Positions 43,189-52,200 of a stretch of 64,000 nt of DNA are shown here, piece after piece (position 1 is the first letter of the stretch; each line of letters begins with the position of its first letter). The stretch comes from an uncultured Dysgonomonas sp. (lineage in GTDB: Bacteria; Bacteroidota; Bacteroidia; Bacteroidales; Dysgonomonadaceae). Location: the NCBI GenBank assembly GCA_937995835.1, contig CALKIV010000002.1, forward strand, positions 35,433 to 99,432, written 5' to 3'. The notes under the pieces are model-generated. The model had not been told where the DNA came from and searched no databases. It worked only from the letters and a program-made list of their open reading frames with translations. Made by a program: the position numbers and the translations under genes.

Positions 43189-43881
43189 ATGACTTCACCT
43201 TTTTATAAAGAGCATCACAAACATTACGTATCTGTCGATTGTCTCATTCTTGGATTCAAAAACAACAAACTGTATTTGTTGCTATCTAAACGACGTTTTG
43301 AACCCTACAAGGGAAGTAACTCACTGATGGCAGGATTCATACGTCCCCAAGAAAACTTAGCAGACACCGTTGCCCGAGTTGTGCAAGAGTATACAGGCAT
43401 TGAGGATATGTACATGGAACAGGTGGGCGTCTATGGGGATGTGAAGCGTGACACGGCTGATCGTGTGATCTCAATCGCTTATTACGCTTTGATTGACATT
43501 CAATATTTTGACGAAAATCTTTGCAAAATACATGATGCTGAATGGATAGAGGTGGACAAAGTGGGCTCGCTCGTATTTGACCACAACCAAATTTTGGCTG
43601 ACACCTTAGATAAACTAAAAAAGAAAGCATCATCAGAACCAATTGGTTTCAGCTTATTGCCTGAAAAATTCACACTACCTCAACTGCAAAGCTTATACGA
43701 AGCCATCTATCAAACTGAATTGGACAAACGTAATTTCAGAAAAAAGATATTGGCAATGAATCTCCTTGAGAAACAAAAAGACAAGGACATGGAAAACTCC
43801 AGAAGAGGAGCATACTACTACAAGTTCAAAAAAGAAGAATACGACGAACTTCTGAAAGGTGGATTCTACTTTTCCCTCTAA
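43189..43881 (+). CDS. araR: Nudix-type L-arabinose regulator AraR
   Basis: A 230-residue regulator of the NrtR/AraR kind: an N-terminal Nudix-like domain (about 10-145) and a C-terminal winged helix (about 150-230). The Nudix box is degenerate: GFIRPQENLADTVARVVQEY lacks the catalytic REUxEE glutamates, so it binds but does not hydrolyse. The C-terminal part, LPEKFTLPQLQSLYEAIYQ, is the typical winged-helix start. In B. thetaiotaomicron such an AraR represses arabinose genes and is released by L-arabinose. Upstream of and in the same direction as araD, with a matching operator in both promoters, it fits the role fully. Confidence 0.9.
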   Translation: MTSPFYKEHHKHYVSVDCLILGFKNNKLYLLLSKRRFEPYKGSNSLMAGFIRPQENLADTVARVVQEYTGIEDMYMEQVGVYGDVKRDTADRVISIAYYALIDIQYFDENLCKIHDAEWIEVDKVGSLVFDHNQILADTLDKLKKKASSEPIGFSLLPEKFTLPQLQSLYEAIYQTELDKRNFRKKILAMNLLEKQKDKDMENSRRGAYYYKFKKEEYDELLKGGFYFSL

Positions 43882-43930
43882 AAAATAATAAAACCACATA
43901 GCAAGCATAAAATTAATGTTTTGCCGGAAA

Positions 43931-43946
43931 CATGTTTTTAAACATG
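43931..43946 (+). promoter_or_regulatory. Second palindrome upstream of araD
   Basis: CATGTTTTTAAACATG is a perfect 7-2-7 inverted repeat about 45-60 nt before the likely start of transcription. It differs from the AraR site and may bind a global sugar regulator. An 11-bp direct repeat ATGCTAAAACA starts at its right edge (43944-43954) and recurs at 44020-44030. Confidence 0.5.
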
Positions 43947-43988
43947 CTAAAACAAGGCATACATTCGTTTACTTATTTGTAATATTGC

Positions 43989-44007
43989 AAGTGTACTCCG
44001 TACACTT
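43989..44007 (+). promoter_or_regulatory. AraR operator of the araDAB transporter operon
   Basis: AAGTGTACTCCGTACACTT is a perfect 8-3-8 palindrome. It lies just after a -7-like CTTATTTG (43973-43980), over the likely start of transcription, and 41 bp before araD, the right place for repression. Confidence 0.8.
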
Positions 44008-44047
44008 ATGAAGATTTTAATGCTAAAACATAAAATATATCCGTATC

Positions 44048-44731
44048 ATGCTGAAAGAATTAAAAGAAGAAGTTTTCAAAGCTAATATAGACCTAGTGAG
44101 TCATGGACTGGTGATTTTCACTTGGGGAAACGTTAGCGCAATAGACAGAGAAAAAGGTTTGGTGGTGATCAAGCCATCGGGCGTTTCATACGACACAATG
44201 AAAGCCTCTGACATGGTGGTGGTTGATCTGGATGGTAAAGTAGTAGATGGAAATTTAAAACCATCGTCCGATACTGCAACACACCTCGCTTTATATAAAG
44301 CCTTCACGAATATTGGAGGAGTCGTACATACTCACTCCACATATGCCACAGCATGGGCACAAGCAGGCATTGATCTGCCAAATATAGGAACAACACATGC
44401 CGACTACTTCAAAGACAACATCCCGTGCACGCGCCAGATGACTGTTGCAGAAGTGGAAAACGCATACGAACTGGAGACAGGAAACGTAATAATAGAACGA
44501 TTTAAAGATATGAATCCGGATTTCACTCCGGGAGTATTGGTTCAGAATCACGGTCCATTTTCATGGGGAAAAGATGCGCACGATGCTGTACACAATGCAG
44601 TTGTGCTAGAACAAGTGGCAAAAATGGCATCTATATCATTTGCCGTAAACCCTAACTTGAAGATGAATGAAGAATTGATCAAAAAGCACTTCTTCAGAAA
44701 ACACGGACCAGGTGCTTATTACGGGCAATAA
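44048..44731 (+). CDS. araD: L-ribulose-5-phosphate 4-epimerase
   Basis: A 227-residue zinc enzyme of the class II aldolase family, converting L-ribulose 5-phosphate to D-xylulose 5-phosphate. Zinc ligand histidines are in GGVVHTHSTYATAWAQAG, and the phosphate-binding pieces TWGNVSAIDR and VIKPSGVSYD are present. C-terminal His is in LVQNHGPFSWGKDAHDAVHNA. The E. coli enzyme has 231 residues. Fuculose-phosphate aldolase belongs to the same family and can be confused with it; the araA and araB neighbours decide. First gene of the operon. Confidence 0.94.
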   Translation: MLKELKEEVFKANIDLVSHGLVIFTWGNVSAIDREKGLVVIKPSGVSYDTMKASDMVVVDLDGKVVDGNLKPSSDTATHLALYKAFTNIGGVVHTHSTYATAWAQAGIDLPNIGTTHADYFKDNIPCTRQMTVAEVENAYELETGNVIIERFKDMNPDFTPGVLVQNHGPFSWGKDAHDAVHNAVVLEQVAKMASISFAVNPNLKMNEELIKKHFFRKHGPGAYYGQ

Positions 44732-44781
44732 TTTTAGAAGAAAAGAGTAAACAATTAAATAACAATTAAAAAATAAATATC

Positions 44782-46287
44782 ATGGATTTTTTCAAAGATT
44801 ACGAAGTTTGGTTTATTACAGGAGCTCAGCTGCTATACGGTGGTGACGCTGTGGTACAAGTAGATGATCATTCTAATAAAATTGTAAAAGGGCTGAACGA
44901 CTCAGGAATTCTTCCTATCAAAGTTGTATACAAAGGAACAGCTAATTCATCGAAAGAGATTTCTGACATTATGCGTGCTGCCAATGGCGACACTAAATGT
45001 GTTGGTATGATCACTTGGATGCATACCTTCTCACCAGCTAAAATGTGGATACATGGTTTGATGGATTATAAAAAACCATTGCTTCACCTACATACTCAAT
45101 TCAATAAAGAAATTCCATGGGATGAAATCGATATGGATTTCATGAACTTGAACCAATCAGCACACGGTGACCGTGAGTTTGGACATATCACAAGCCGTCT
45201 ACGCAAACCTCGCAAAGTGGTAGTAGGTTATTGGCAAGAAAAAGACACACAAGACAAAATCGCTGGATGGATGCGTGTGTGTGCTGGATGGGCTGATTCA
45301 CAAGATATGCTTATCGTTCGTTTCGGTGACAACATGAACAATGTGGCTGTTACTGATGGAGACAAAGTAGAAGCTGAAATTCGTTTAGGATACCACGTAG
45401 ACAATGCTCCTATTGCTACCTTAGTGCCTTACGTTAATGCAGTGACCGATAAAGAAATAGATGCACTTATTGCTGAATACGAAAAAGTTTACGACTTTGC
45501 CGATGACTGCAAAAAAGGTGCAGAAAAGCACTCGTTTGTACGTGATGCAGCTGCTCAAGAAATTGGACTTCGCCGTTTCTTACAAGACAAAGGAGCCAAA
45601 GGATTTACAACTAGCTTCAACGAACTTGAAGGCTTGAAACAATTGATGGGATTCGCTTCTCAACGTTTGATGGCTGAAGGTTATGGTTTTGGTGCTGAAG
45701 GAGACTGGAAATCTGCTGCTTTAACTCGTACAATGTGGGTGATGGGACAAGGTTTGCCTGGTGGACAATCTTTCCTTGAAGATTACACGTTGAACTTTGA
45801 TGGAGAAAACAGTACTATCCTTCAATCACACATGCTAGAGATCAACCCAGACATCACAGGAACAAAACCTCGTATAGAAGTTCACTACCTGGGAATTGGA
45901 GATTCTGAAACATGTGCTCGTCTTGTGTTCCAAGCTCATAAAGGAGAAGGTATTGCAGCCACTATCGTAGATATGGGTAACCGTTTCCGTATGATCGTTA
46001 ACGAAGTGGAAGTAAGAGAGCCTAAAGCGCTTCCAAAACTACCGGTAGCTTGTGCACTTTGGAAACCAATGCCTAACTTCGAGATCGGAGCAGGTGCTTG
46101 GATTCTTGCAGGTGGAACTCACCACTCTTGTTTCTCTTTCGCATTGACAACTGAAATGATGGAAGACTATGCTGAGATCGCTGACATAGAAATGTTGATC
46201 ATTGACAAGGATACAACCATCCGTCAATTCCGTCAAGACATTCGTTACAACGAAGTATATTATATGCTAAACAAAGCATTGAGATAA
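44782..46287 (+). CDS. araA: L-arabinose isomerase
   Basis: A 501-residue Mn-dependent enzyme (E. coli has 500) converting L-arabinose to L-ribulose. Conserved regions include FITGAQLLYGGD at the start, MTWMHTFSPAKMWI, MNLNQSAHGDREFG, and FGAEGDWKSAALTRTMW with the metal ligands, as well as LEDYTLNF and HMLEINPDI. Complete. It lies 50 bp after araD and is followed by a stable hairpin before araB. Confidence 0.97.
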   Translation: MDFFKDYEVWFITGAQLLYGGDAVVQVDDHSNKIVKGLNDSGILPIKVVYKGTANSSKEISDIMRAANGDTKCVGMITWMHTFSPAKMWIHGLMDYKKPLLHLHTQFNKEIPWDEIDMDFMNLNQSAHGDREFGHITSRLRKPRKVVVGYWQEKDTQDKIAGWMRVCAGWADSQDMLIVRFGDNMNNVAVTDGDKVEAEIRLGYHVDNAPIATLVPYVNAVTDKEIDALIAEYEKVYDFADDCKKGAEKHSFVRDAAAQEIGLRRFLQDKGAKGFTTSFNELEGLKQLMGFASQRLMAEGYGFGAEGDWKSAALTRTMWVMGQGLPGGQSFLEDYTLNFDGENSTILQSHMLEINPDITGTKPRIEVHYLGIGDSETCARLVFQAHKGEGIAATIVDMGNRFRMIVNEVEVREPKALPKLPVACALWKPMPNFEIGAGAWILAGGTHHSCFSFALTTEMMEDYAEIADIEMLIIDKDTTIRQFRQDIRYNEVYYMLNKALR

Positions 46288-46297
46288 AAAACTAAAC

Positions 46298-46327
46298 ACA
46301 GCATAGCTACCTAGGTGGCTATGCTGT
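46298..46327 (+). promoter_or_regulatory. Intercistronic stem-loop araA-araB
   Basis: ACAGCATAGC (46298-46307) and GCTATGCTGT (46318-46327) form a 10-bp stem, with ACC/GGT able to extend it. No T-run follows, so this is probably an mRNA stabiliser or partial stop rather than a full terminator. Confidence 0.7.
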
Positions 46328-46348
46328 ATTAAAATAGGAATATACTAT

Positions 46349-48019
46349 ATGAAATATACTATAGGACTAGATTATGGCTCTGACTCGTGTAGAGCTTTAA
46401 TTGTTGAAGTCGAAACAGGAAAAGAAGTTGGATCATCTGTCAAATACTATAAACGATGGATGAAGGAGATGTATTGTGATGCACACAGCAATCAATACAG
46501 ACACCACCCTCTAGACTACATTGAGGCAATGGAAGAGTCTGTAAAAGAAGCTCTGAGCAAAGCACCTAAAGGGACTGCAGAAAACGTTGTGGGGATCTCT
46601 TTTGACACCACCGGTAGTACTCCTGCCTTGATCGACAAAGATGGACAGGTATTGGCACTACGCCCCGAATTTGAAGAAAATCCGAACGCTATGTTCGTTC
46701 TTTGGAAAGATCACACAGCAATAGAAGAAGCTACAAGAATTAATGATCTGGCAAGAAAAGCAGATGTTGATTACACAAAATATGAAGGAGGAATCTACTC
46801 TAGCGAGTGGGTATGGGCTAAAATGGCTCATATACTAAGAAAAGATGCATCCATCGTAGATACAGCTTGTAGCTGGATAGAGCTTTGCGACTGGCTTCCA
46901 GCAATTTTAACAGACAAAGTAAAACCTACTGAAGTTGTAAGAAGTAGATGTGCTGCAGGACATAAAGCCTTATGGCATACCGATTGGGGTGGATTACCTC
47001 CTGAGGAATTTCTTGTGCAAATTGACCCTCTATTGAAAGGGTATAGAGAAAATCTTTTTACTGAAACATTCACTAGCGATCAGCAAGTTGGAAAATTGAC
47101 TGAAGAATGGGCTAAACGTTTAGGTCTAACCACCAATGTTGTAGTTGGTGTAGGAGCTTTTGACTGCCACATGGGAGCTGTAGGAGCTGAAATACAACCT
47201 AAGACTTTCGTGCGTGTGATAGGAACTTCTACTTGCGACATCATGGTTGCTTCATACGAAGACATGAAAGACAAACTTGTCCCTGGCATTTGTGGACAGG
47301 TAGATGGGTCTGTTATCCCAGGAATGATTGGACTAGAAGCTGGTCAGTCTGGCTTTGGAGATATCTATGCTTGGTTCAAAGATCTTGTGGCTTGGCCTAT
47401 CGAAAACATTTTGGCTAAGTCTAAGCTGATAGATGACACCACTAAAGAAAAACTGATTGAAGAAACTCTTGATCAGATTATTCCTGAGCTAAACAAAGCA
47501 GCAGCTGATATCCCTGCTTCTAAAAGCACAGTATTGGCTATCGACTGGATGAACGGAAGAAGAACTCCGGATGCTAATCAGTTGGTAAAAGGAACAATCA
47601 CAGGACTCAACCTAGCTAGTAACGCTCCACTAATCTTCAAAGCATTGGTAGAAGCTACTGCATTTGGTTCTAAAGCTATTGTTGATAGATTCTTAGAAAA
47701 TAAAATCGAAATAGACTCTGTTATTGGTATTGGTGGAATTTCTCTGAAATCTCCATTAGTTATGCAAACTTTGGCTGACGTATTGGATATGCCTATCAAG
47801 GTGGCTAAGTCTGATCAGGCATGTGCACTAGGTGCTGCTATGTTTGCTGCTGTTGCTGCTGGAGTATACAAAACGACTGCAGAAGCGCAAGCTAAGATGG
47901 GTCAAGGCTTTGCTCTTGAATACCACCCAATCAAAGAGAATCATGAAGAATACATGAAGATCTATAAAGAATACCAAAAATTGGGCAAATTTACTGAAAC
48001 CGAATTATTTTCAAAATAA
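46349..48019 (+). CDS. araB: L-ribulokinase
   Basis: A 556-residue FGGY-family kinase that phosphorylates L-ribulose with ATP. The N-terminal phosphate loop is IGLDYGSDSCRALIVEV, the substrate region includes SFDTTGSTPALIDK and YEGGIYSSEWVWAKM, and the C-terminal FGGY-type part has GIGGISLKSPLVMQTLADVL. The length matches AraB (E. coli 566). It follows araA by 61 bp. Fuculokinase belongs to the same superfamily but has different sequence, so AraB is secure. Confidence 0.96.
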   Translation: MKYTIGLDYGSDSCRALIVEVETGKEVGSSVKYYKRWMKEMYCDAHSNQYRHHPLDYIEAMEESVKEALSKAPKGTAENVVGISFDTTGSTPALIDKDGQVLALRPEFEENPNAMFVLWKDHTAIEEATRINDLARKADVDYTKYEGGIYSSEWVWAKMAHILRKDASIVDTACSWIELCDWLPAILTDKVKPTEVVRSRCAAGHKALWHTDWGGLPPEEFLVQIDPLLKGYRENLFTETFTSDQQVGKLTEEWAKRLGLTTNVVVGVGAFDCHMGAVGAEIQPKTFVRVIGTSTCDIMVASYEDMKDKLVPGICGQVDGSVIPGMIGLEAGQSGFGDIYAWFKDLVAWPIENILAKSKLIDDTTKEKLIEETLDQIIPELNKAAADIPASKSTVLAIDWMNGRRTPDANQLVKGTITGLNLASNAPLIFKALVEATAFGSKAIVDRFLENKIEIDSVIGIGGISLKSPLVMQTLADVLDMPIKVAKSDQACALGAAMFAAVAAGVYKTTAEAQAKMGQGFALEYHPIKENHEEYMKIYKEYQKLGKFTETELFSK

Positions 48020-48034
48020 CAATAACTTCATACT

Positions 48035-49780
48035 ATGAACTGGAATTCACATGAATTTATTTGGCTCGATTGGGTCATTATAGTAGTCGGCATACTAGCT
48101 GTTTCTTGGGCGGTATGGCGTTCAGTGCAAAAAGACAAACGTCTACAACAAGGAGCAAGCAGCGAAGACTATCTGTTTGGTAAAGGAGAGCCTTGGTATA
48201 TCATTGGAGCAGCTATCTTTGCTGCAAATATTGGGTCTGAACACCTTGTAGGTCTTGCAGGAACTGGTGCCAAATCTGGTGTAGGAATGGCACACTGGGA
48301 GATGCAAGGTTGGATGATTCTGATTTTAGGATGGCTATTTGTTCCATTCTATCAATTGATGAACAATAAGATGGGCAAGATCATCACTATGCCCGACTTC
48401 CTGAAATATCGTTATACGCCAGCAACAGGATCTTGGTTATCCATCATCACGCTGATTGCATACGTATTAACTAAAGTGAGTGTTACTGCCTTTACTGGTG
48501 GTATCTTTATGGAGAGTCTCCTTGGCCTACCTTTCTGGTATGGTGCAATCGGACTGATTGTTCTAACTGGGATTTTCACCGTTCTAGGTGGGATGAAAGG
48601 GGTGATGACGCTTTCTGCCATTCAAACTCCTATCCTGATCATTGGTTCATTCCTCGTATTATTCTTAGGTTTATCAGCCCTTGGTTATGGTAGCATTGCT
48701 GACGGATGGACTTCTATGATGGAATATGCCAAAACGCTAAACGTAGGAGCCGATGGACATGCTTATGGAACAAATCATATGTTTCACTTCGAAACAGGCG
48801 ACCCATTGTATGATGACTATCCAGGCTTTTGGGTATTTATCGGTGCTTCTATTATTGGTTTCTGGTATTGGTGTACTGACCAACACATCGTTCAACGTGT
48901 ATTGGGACAACAAAAAGGAGAATCTAACGAAGTGGTGATGAAACGTGCGCGTAGAGGAACTATCGCTGCTGGTTACTTCAAACTTCTACCGGTTTTCATG
49001 TTCTTGATACCGGGAATGGTGGCTGCTGCATTGGCCGCACGTCCAGATAGTGGTTTCACATTGGAAAATCCCGACACAGCCTTCGGCGCAATGGTTAAAT
49101 TTGTTTTGCCGGCAGGTGTTAAAGGAATCGTTACCATCGGATTCATCTCTGCTCTGGTAGCCTCTTTGGCAGCGTTCTTCAACTCATGTGCTACACTATT
49201 CACTGAAGACTTCTATAAACCTAAGTTTAAAGATCAAAGCGAAAGTACTTATGTAATGGTAGGTCGTATTGCTACAGCTGTAGTGGTAGTGCTTGGTATC
49301 ATTTGGATTCCAATCATGATGAGCTTAGGTAGCTTGTACGATTACCTACAAGGCATTCAGTCACTTCTTGCCCCTGCTATGGTTGCTGTATTTGCTCTTG
49401 GTATCTTCTCTAAGAGAATTACACCGAAAGCAGGTGAAGCAGGTATGATCGTCGGGTTCATCATTGGTATGGTGCGTCTATTGACTAACATCTTCACCAA
49501 CAGTGGACACGATGTTATGACAGGATGGTACTGGGAGGCTACAACATGGTTCTGGCAAACCAACTGGTTGATTTTTGAAATCTGGTTGCTTGTCTTCATC
49601 ATGGTGTTGATGGTTGTGGTGTCATTCTTCACACCGAAACCAACTGCTCAACAAGTGGATGCTATTACATTTACCAGTGACTATAAAAAACAAATCTGGA
49701 GAAGCTGGGACAGATGGGACGTTCTTGCCTCATTGGGTGTTGTCATTAGCTGTGGTCTATTCTACTGGTACTTCTGGTAA
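48035..49780 (+). CDS. Sodium:solute symporter (SSS/SGLT family), candidate L-arabinose transporter
   Basis: A 581-residue inner-membrane protein with about 14 helices, of the SSS family that includes SGLT. It has IIGAAIFAANIGSEHLVGLAG (the Na+-site helix 1 and 2 region), GGMKGVMTLSAIQ, and ALVASLAAFFNSCATLFTEDF (the helix 8 Na+ region), all typical of bacterial sugar:Na+ transporters. It begins 15 bp after araB and ends with a strong terminator, so it is the last gene of the AraR operon. Arabinose as substrate is inferred from this place. Confidence 0.9.
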   Translation: MNWNSHEFIWLDWVIIVVGILAVSWAVWRSVQKDKRLQQGASSEDYLFGKGEPWYIIGAAIFAANIGSEHLVGLAGTGAKSGVGMAHWEMQGWMILILGWLFVPFYQLMNNKMGKIITMPDFLKYRYTPATGSWLSIITLIAYVLTKVSVTAFTGGIFMESLLGLPFWYGAIGLIVLTGIFTVLGGMKGVMTLSAIQTPILIIGSFLVLFLGLSALGYGSIADGWTSMMEYAKTLNVGADGHAYGTNHMFHFETGDPLYDDYPGFWVFIGASIIGFWYWCTDQHIVQRVLGQQKGESNEVVMKRARRGTIAAGYFKLLPVFMFLIPGMVAAALAARPDSGFTLENPDTAFGAMVKFVLPAGVKGIVTIGFISALVASLAAFFNSCATLFTEDFYKPKFKDQSESTYVMVGRIATAVVVVLGIIWIPIMMSLGSLYDYLQGIQSLLAPAMVAVFALGIFSKRITPKAGEAGMIVGFIIGMVRLLTNIFTNSGHDVMTGWYWEATTWFWQTNWLIFEIWLLVFIMVLMVVVSFFTPKPTAQQVDAITFTSDYKKQIWRSWDRWDVLASLGVVISCGLFYWYFW

Positions 49781-49804
49781 AGTAGAATATCTCAAGGTGA
49801 TATA

Positions 49805-49840
49805 AAAAATAGGATTGTCGTTAACGACAATCCTATTTTT
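49805..49840 (+). terminator. Terminator of the araDAB operon
   Basis: A perfect 16-bp stem starting AAAAATAGGATTGTCG with loop TTAA and an extended T-run, right after the transporter gene. Confidence 0.92.
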
Positions 49841-49986
49841 TTTTTGCTCTTTATGATCAAGTTGGCCAAGTAGAACAATAATATTGTTTCTTTTAAAACT
49901 ATTTTATATTTATTAAACTTATTCTGTCAAAAATCAAAGCCCCCATTTAAATATAATTCGTATTTTTATAAAATAACACTGTTAGA

Positions 49987-50001
49987 CACCTTCTTAAGGT
50001 G
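49987..50001 (+). promoter_or_regulatory. Palindrome before aldA
   Basis: CACCTTCTTAAGGTG is a perfect 6-3-6 inverted repeat, 55 bp before the aldA start. A weak -7-like TATTTTTA is at 49961-49968, so the repeat would lie in the leader or just at the start of transcription, like an operator. Confidence 0.45.
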
Positions 50002-50055
50002 AAATACAAATAGAGAACTTAAATCAATAATTTAAATAAAAAGAACTAGCGAACC

Positions 50056-51492
50056 ATGAAAGAATTAAAAATGTACATCGACGGCAAATTCGTCGAAAAC
50101 TCCTCAGGCAAGTGGATAGATGTTTTGAACCCATCTACCGAAGAAGTAAACTGCAAGATGCCTGAAGGCACATTAGAAGAAACAAAGAAAGCAATAGATG
50201 CCGCCGAAAAAGCTCAATATGCATGGGAAAAAATCCCTGCTGTAGAAAGAGGTGCGTATCTGATAAAAATAGCTGAAGGCATCAGAAAAAGAGAAAAAGA
50301 ACTGACTGACATCATCGTTCGCGAAGGTGGAAAAACACAAGGTTTGGCCAACGTGGAGGTATTATTCACAGCTGACTACCTTGAATATATGGCAGGATGG
50401 GCACGCCGTTATGAAGGAGAAATTATCCAAAGCGATCGACCTAAAGAAAGTATTTTCTTATTTAAGAAACCTATTGGAGTGACTACCGGAATACTTCCTT
50501 GGAACTTTCCTTTCTTCTTGATTGCTCGCAAAGCTGCACCTGCATTATTAACAGGAAACACTATCGTTGTGAAACCAAGTCAAATTACTCCTGAAAATGC
50601 TTATGTATTTGCTCAAATAGTGGAAGAAGTGGGCTTACCAAAAGGAGTATTCAACATGGTGATGGGACGTGGATCGGTGATCGGTAGCGAATTAGCTTCT
50701 AATCCTAAAGTAGGCATGGTCAGCTTAACGGGTAGCGTAGAGGCTGGTGTACATACTATGACGGCAGCATCAAAAAATATCACAAAGGTATCTCTAGAGT
50801 TAGGAGGAAAAGCTCCTGCTATTGTTATGGATGATGCAGATATTGATTTAGCTGTGAAAGCGATTGTGGCTTCTAGGGTGATCAACACAGGACAGGTATG
50901 TAACTGTGCTGAAAGAGTTTATGTACACAAAAATGTGAAAGCTCAATTTACTGAGAAACTTGTCACAGCCATGAAACAAGTGAAGGTGGGCGATCCAAAT
51001 AAGGTAGCAGACCTCGACATGGGACCTCTAGTGGAAGCTAAAGCATTGAAAACAATAGAAGAAAAAGTAGCCAAAGCTGTAGCAGAAGGATGTAAAATTC
51101 TTTGTGGAGGAAAACGTATCGGTACTAAAGGATATTTCTTTGAACCAACCGTGCTAGATGGAGCCACTCAAAAAATGTCAATCGTACAGGAAGAAACCTT
51201 TGGACCAGTACTTCCAATCGTAGAGTTTTCTGATATTGATCAAGCTATTGAATGGGCAAACGACTGTGAATACGGACTTACCTCATCTGTATATACTGAA
51301 AGTTTGGAGACTGCATTTAAATTAATGCGTTCTTTGAGATTTGGAGAAACTTACATCAACCGCGAAAACTTTGAAGCAATGCAAGGATTCCATGCAGGAT
51401 GGAGAAAATCGGGCATTGGTGGTGCTGATGGCAAACATGGTTTGGAAGAATATCTACAAACACATGTAGTATATCTTGAAACCAAAAATTAA
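50056..51492 (+). CDS. aldA: Aldehyde dehydrogenase, lactaldehyde/glycolaldehyde type
   Basis: A 478-residue NAD-dependent enzyme, close in length and sequence to E. coli AldA (479). Catalytic Cys282 is in NTGQVCNCAERVY (the NCAERVY after it is typical of AldA), and base Glu248 is in SLELGGKAPAIV. The Rossmann loop is SLTGSVEAG. AldA oxidises L-lactaldehyde to L-lactate in fucose and rhamnose breakdown, and glycolaldehyde to glycolate. It has its own promoter and terminator. Together with fucI/fucP and lutABC in the same window it would form a fucose-to-pyruvate route. Confidence 0.93.
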   Translation: MKELKMYIDGKFVENSSGKWIDVLNPSTEEVNCKMPEGTLEETKKAIDAAEKAQYAWEKIPAVERGAYLIKIAEGIRKREKELTDIIVREGGKTQGLANVEVLFTADYLEYMAGWARRYEGEIIQSDRPKESIFLFKKPIGVTTGILPWNFPFFLIARKAAPALLTGNTIVVKPSQITPENAYVFAQIVEEVGLPKGVFNMVMGRGSVIGSELASNPKVGMVSLTGSVEAGVHTMTAASKNITKVSLELGGKAPAIVMDDADIDLAVKAIVASRVINTGQVCNCAERVYVHKNVKAQFTEKLVTAMKQVKVGDPNKVADLDMGPLVEAKALKTIEEKVAKAVAEGCKILCGGKRIGTKGYFFEPTVLDGATQKMSIVQEETFGPVLPIVEFSDIDQAIEWANDCEYGLTSSVYTESLETAFKLMRSLRFGETYINRENFEAMQGFHAGWRKSGIGGADGKHGLEEYLQTHVVYLETKN

Positions 51493-51510
51493 TAATATAC
51501 ATTGTTTATC

Positions 51511-51558
51511 GAAAAGACTCAGAACTATTTTCACCCTGAGTCTTTTCTGCTTTTATTA
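51511..51558 (+). terminator. Terminator after aldA
   Basis: GAAAAGACTCAG (51511-51522) pairs perfectly with CTGAGTCTTTTC (51536-51547) over a 13-nt loop, followed by a T-rich stretch. Its place argues against an earlier start for the next gene. Confidence 0.85.
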
Positions 51559-51564
51559 TTAAGT

Positions 51565-52140
51565 ATGAAATTCCAATATCTTCTAACATTAACCATTATT
51601 GGTTTTATGTCTTGTAGCACTCAATATTATTTTCCTATAAGCTCTAAAGACGCTGATCCTGGAGAAAATCAATTGGACACGTTTAAAAACGAATGGTACT
51701 CTAAACATTTAACCGCACTACAAGAGCCTATATTAAAAGATATACAAAAGGCAAACATCGAGATATACAGATATACCAACTTAGGCACATGGTCTAATCC
51801 CTATTCTTATCGAGTGGAAAAAGATGGTAAAAATATCTCTATCACTAAAAAAAGGACTAATGGACAAGGTGGCTATCATTCCGGACATCTCGTAGAAGAG
51901 GAAACAAAAGCGATCACTAACACAGAGAGGAATACATTGCAAGAGAAGCTAAATGAGACCGTTTTTTGGCAGATGCCCACACATGAGCAATCATTTGGTC
52001 TCGATGGAGAAGAATGGATTGTGGAAGGCTATAAAGATAAACAGTATCACTTTGTCACTAGATGGACACCCAATTACGATGGGACAAATCCATATGTAGA
52101 ACTCTGTGAATTTTTTGTACGCATATTTGATAAAAAGTAA
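51565..52140 (+). CDS. Predicted lipoprotein, unknown function
   Basis: A 191-residue protein starting MKFQYLLTLTIIGFMSC at 51565. An in-frame ATG at 51502 would add 21 residues but would run through the aldA terminator and spoil the signal peptide, so I chose the later one. The lipobox is IGFMSC, giving a membrane-anchored lipoprotein. The mature part, about 170 residues, has EEWIVEGYKDKQYHFVTRWTPN near the end, a pattern seen in small secreted Bacteroidetes proteins, but I do not recognise a family. Lies between aldA and lutA. Confidence 0.7.
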   Translation: MKFQYLLTLTIIGFMSCSTQYYFPISSKDADPGENQLDTFKNEWYSKHLTALQEPILKDIQKANIEIYRYTNLGTWSNPYSYRVEKDGKNISITKKRTNGQGGYHSGHLVEEETKAITNTERNTLQEKLNETVFWQMPTHEQSFGLDGEEWIVEGYKDKQYHFVTRWTPNYDGTNPYVELCEFFVRIFDKK

Positions 52141-52200
52141 AAAAACACACCTGTCTTCCTTCAAAAAATCAATACCTTTAAGGGACTAAATCAACTAAAA

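Noticed and set aside
51502..51564. Earlier start for the lipoprotein gene after aldA
   Set aside because: It would run through the aldA terminator and place the lipoprotein signal peptide inside the protein.
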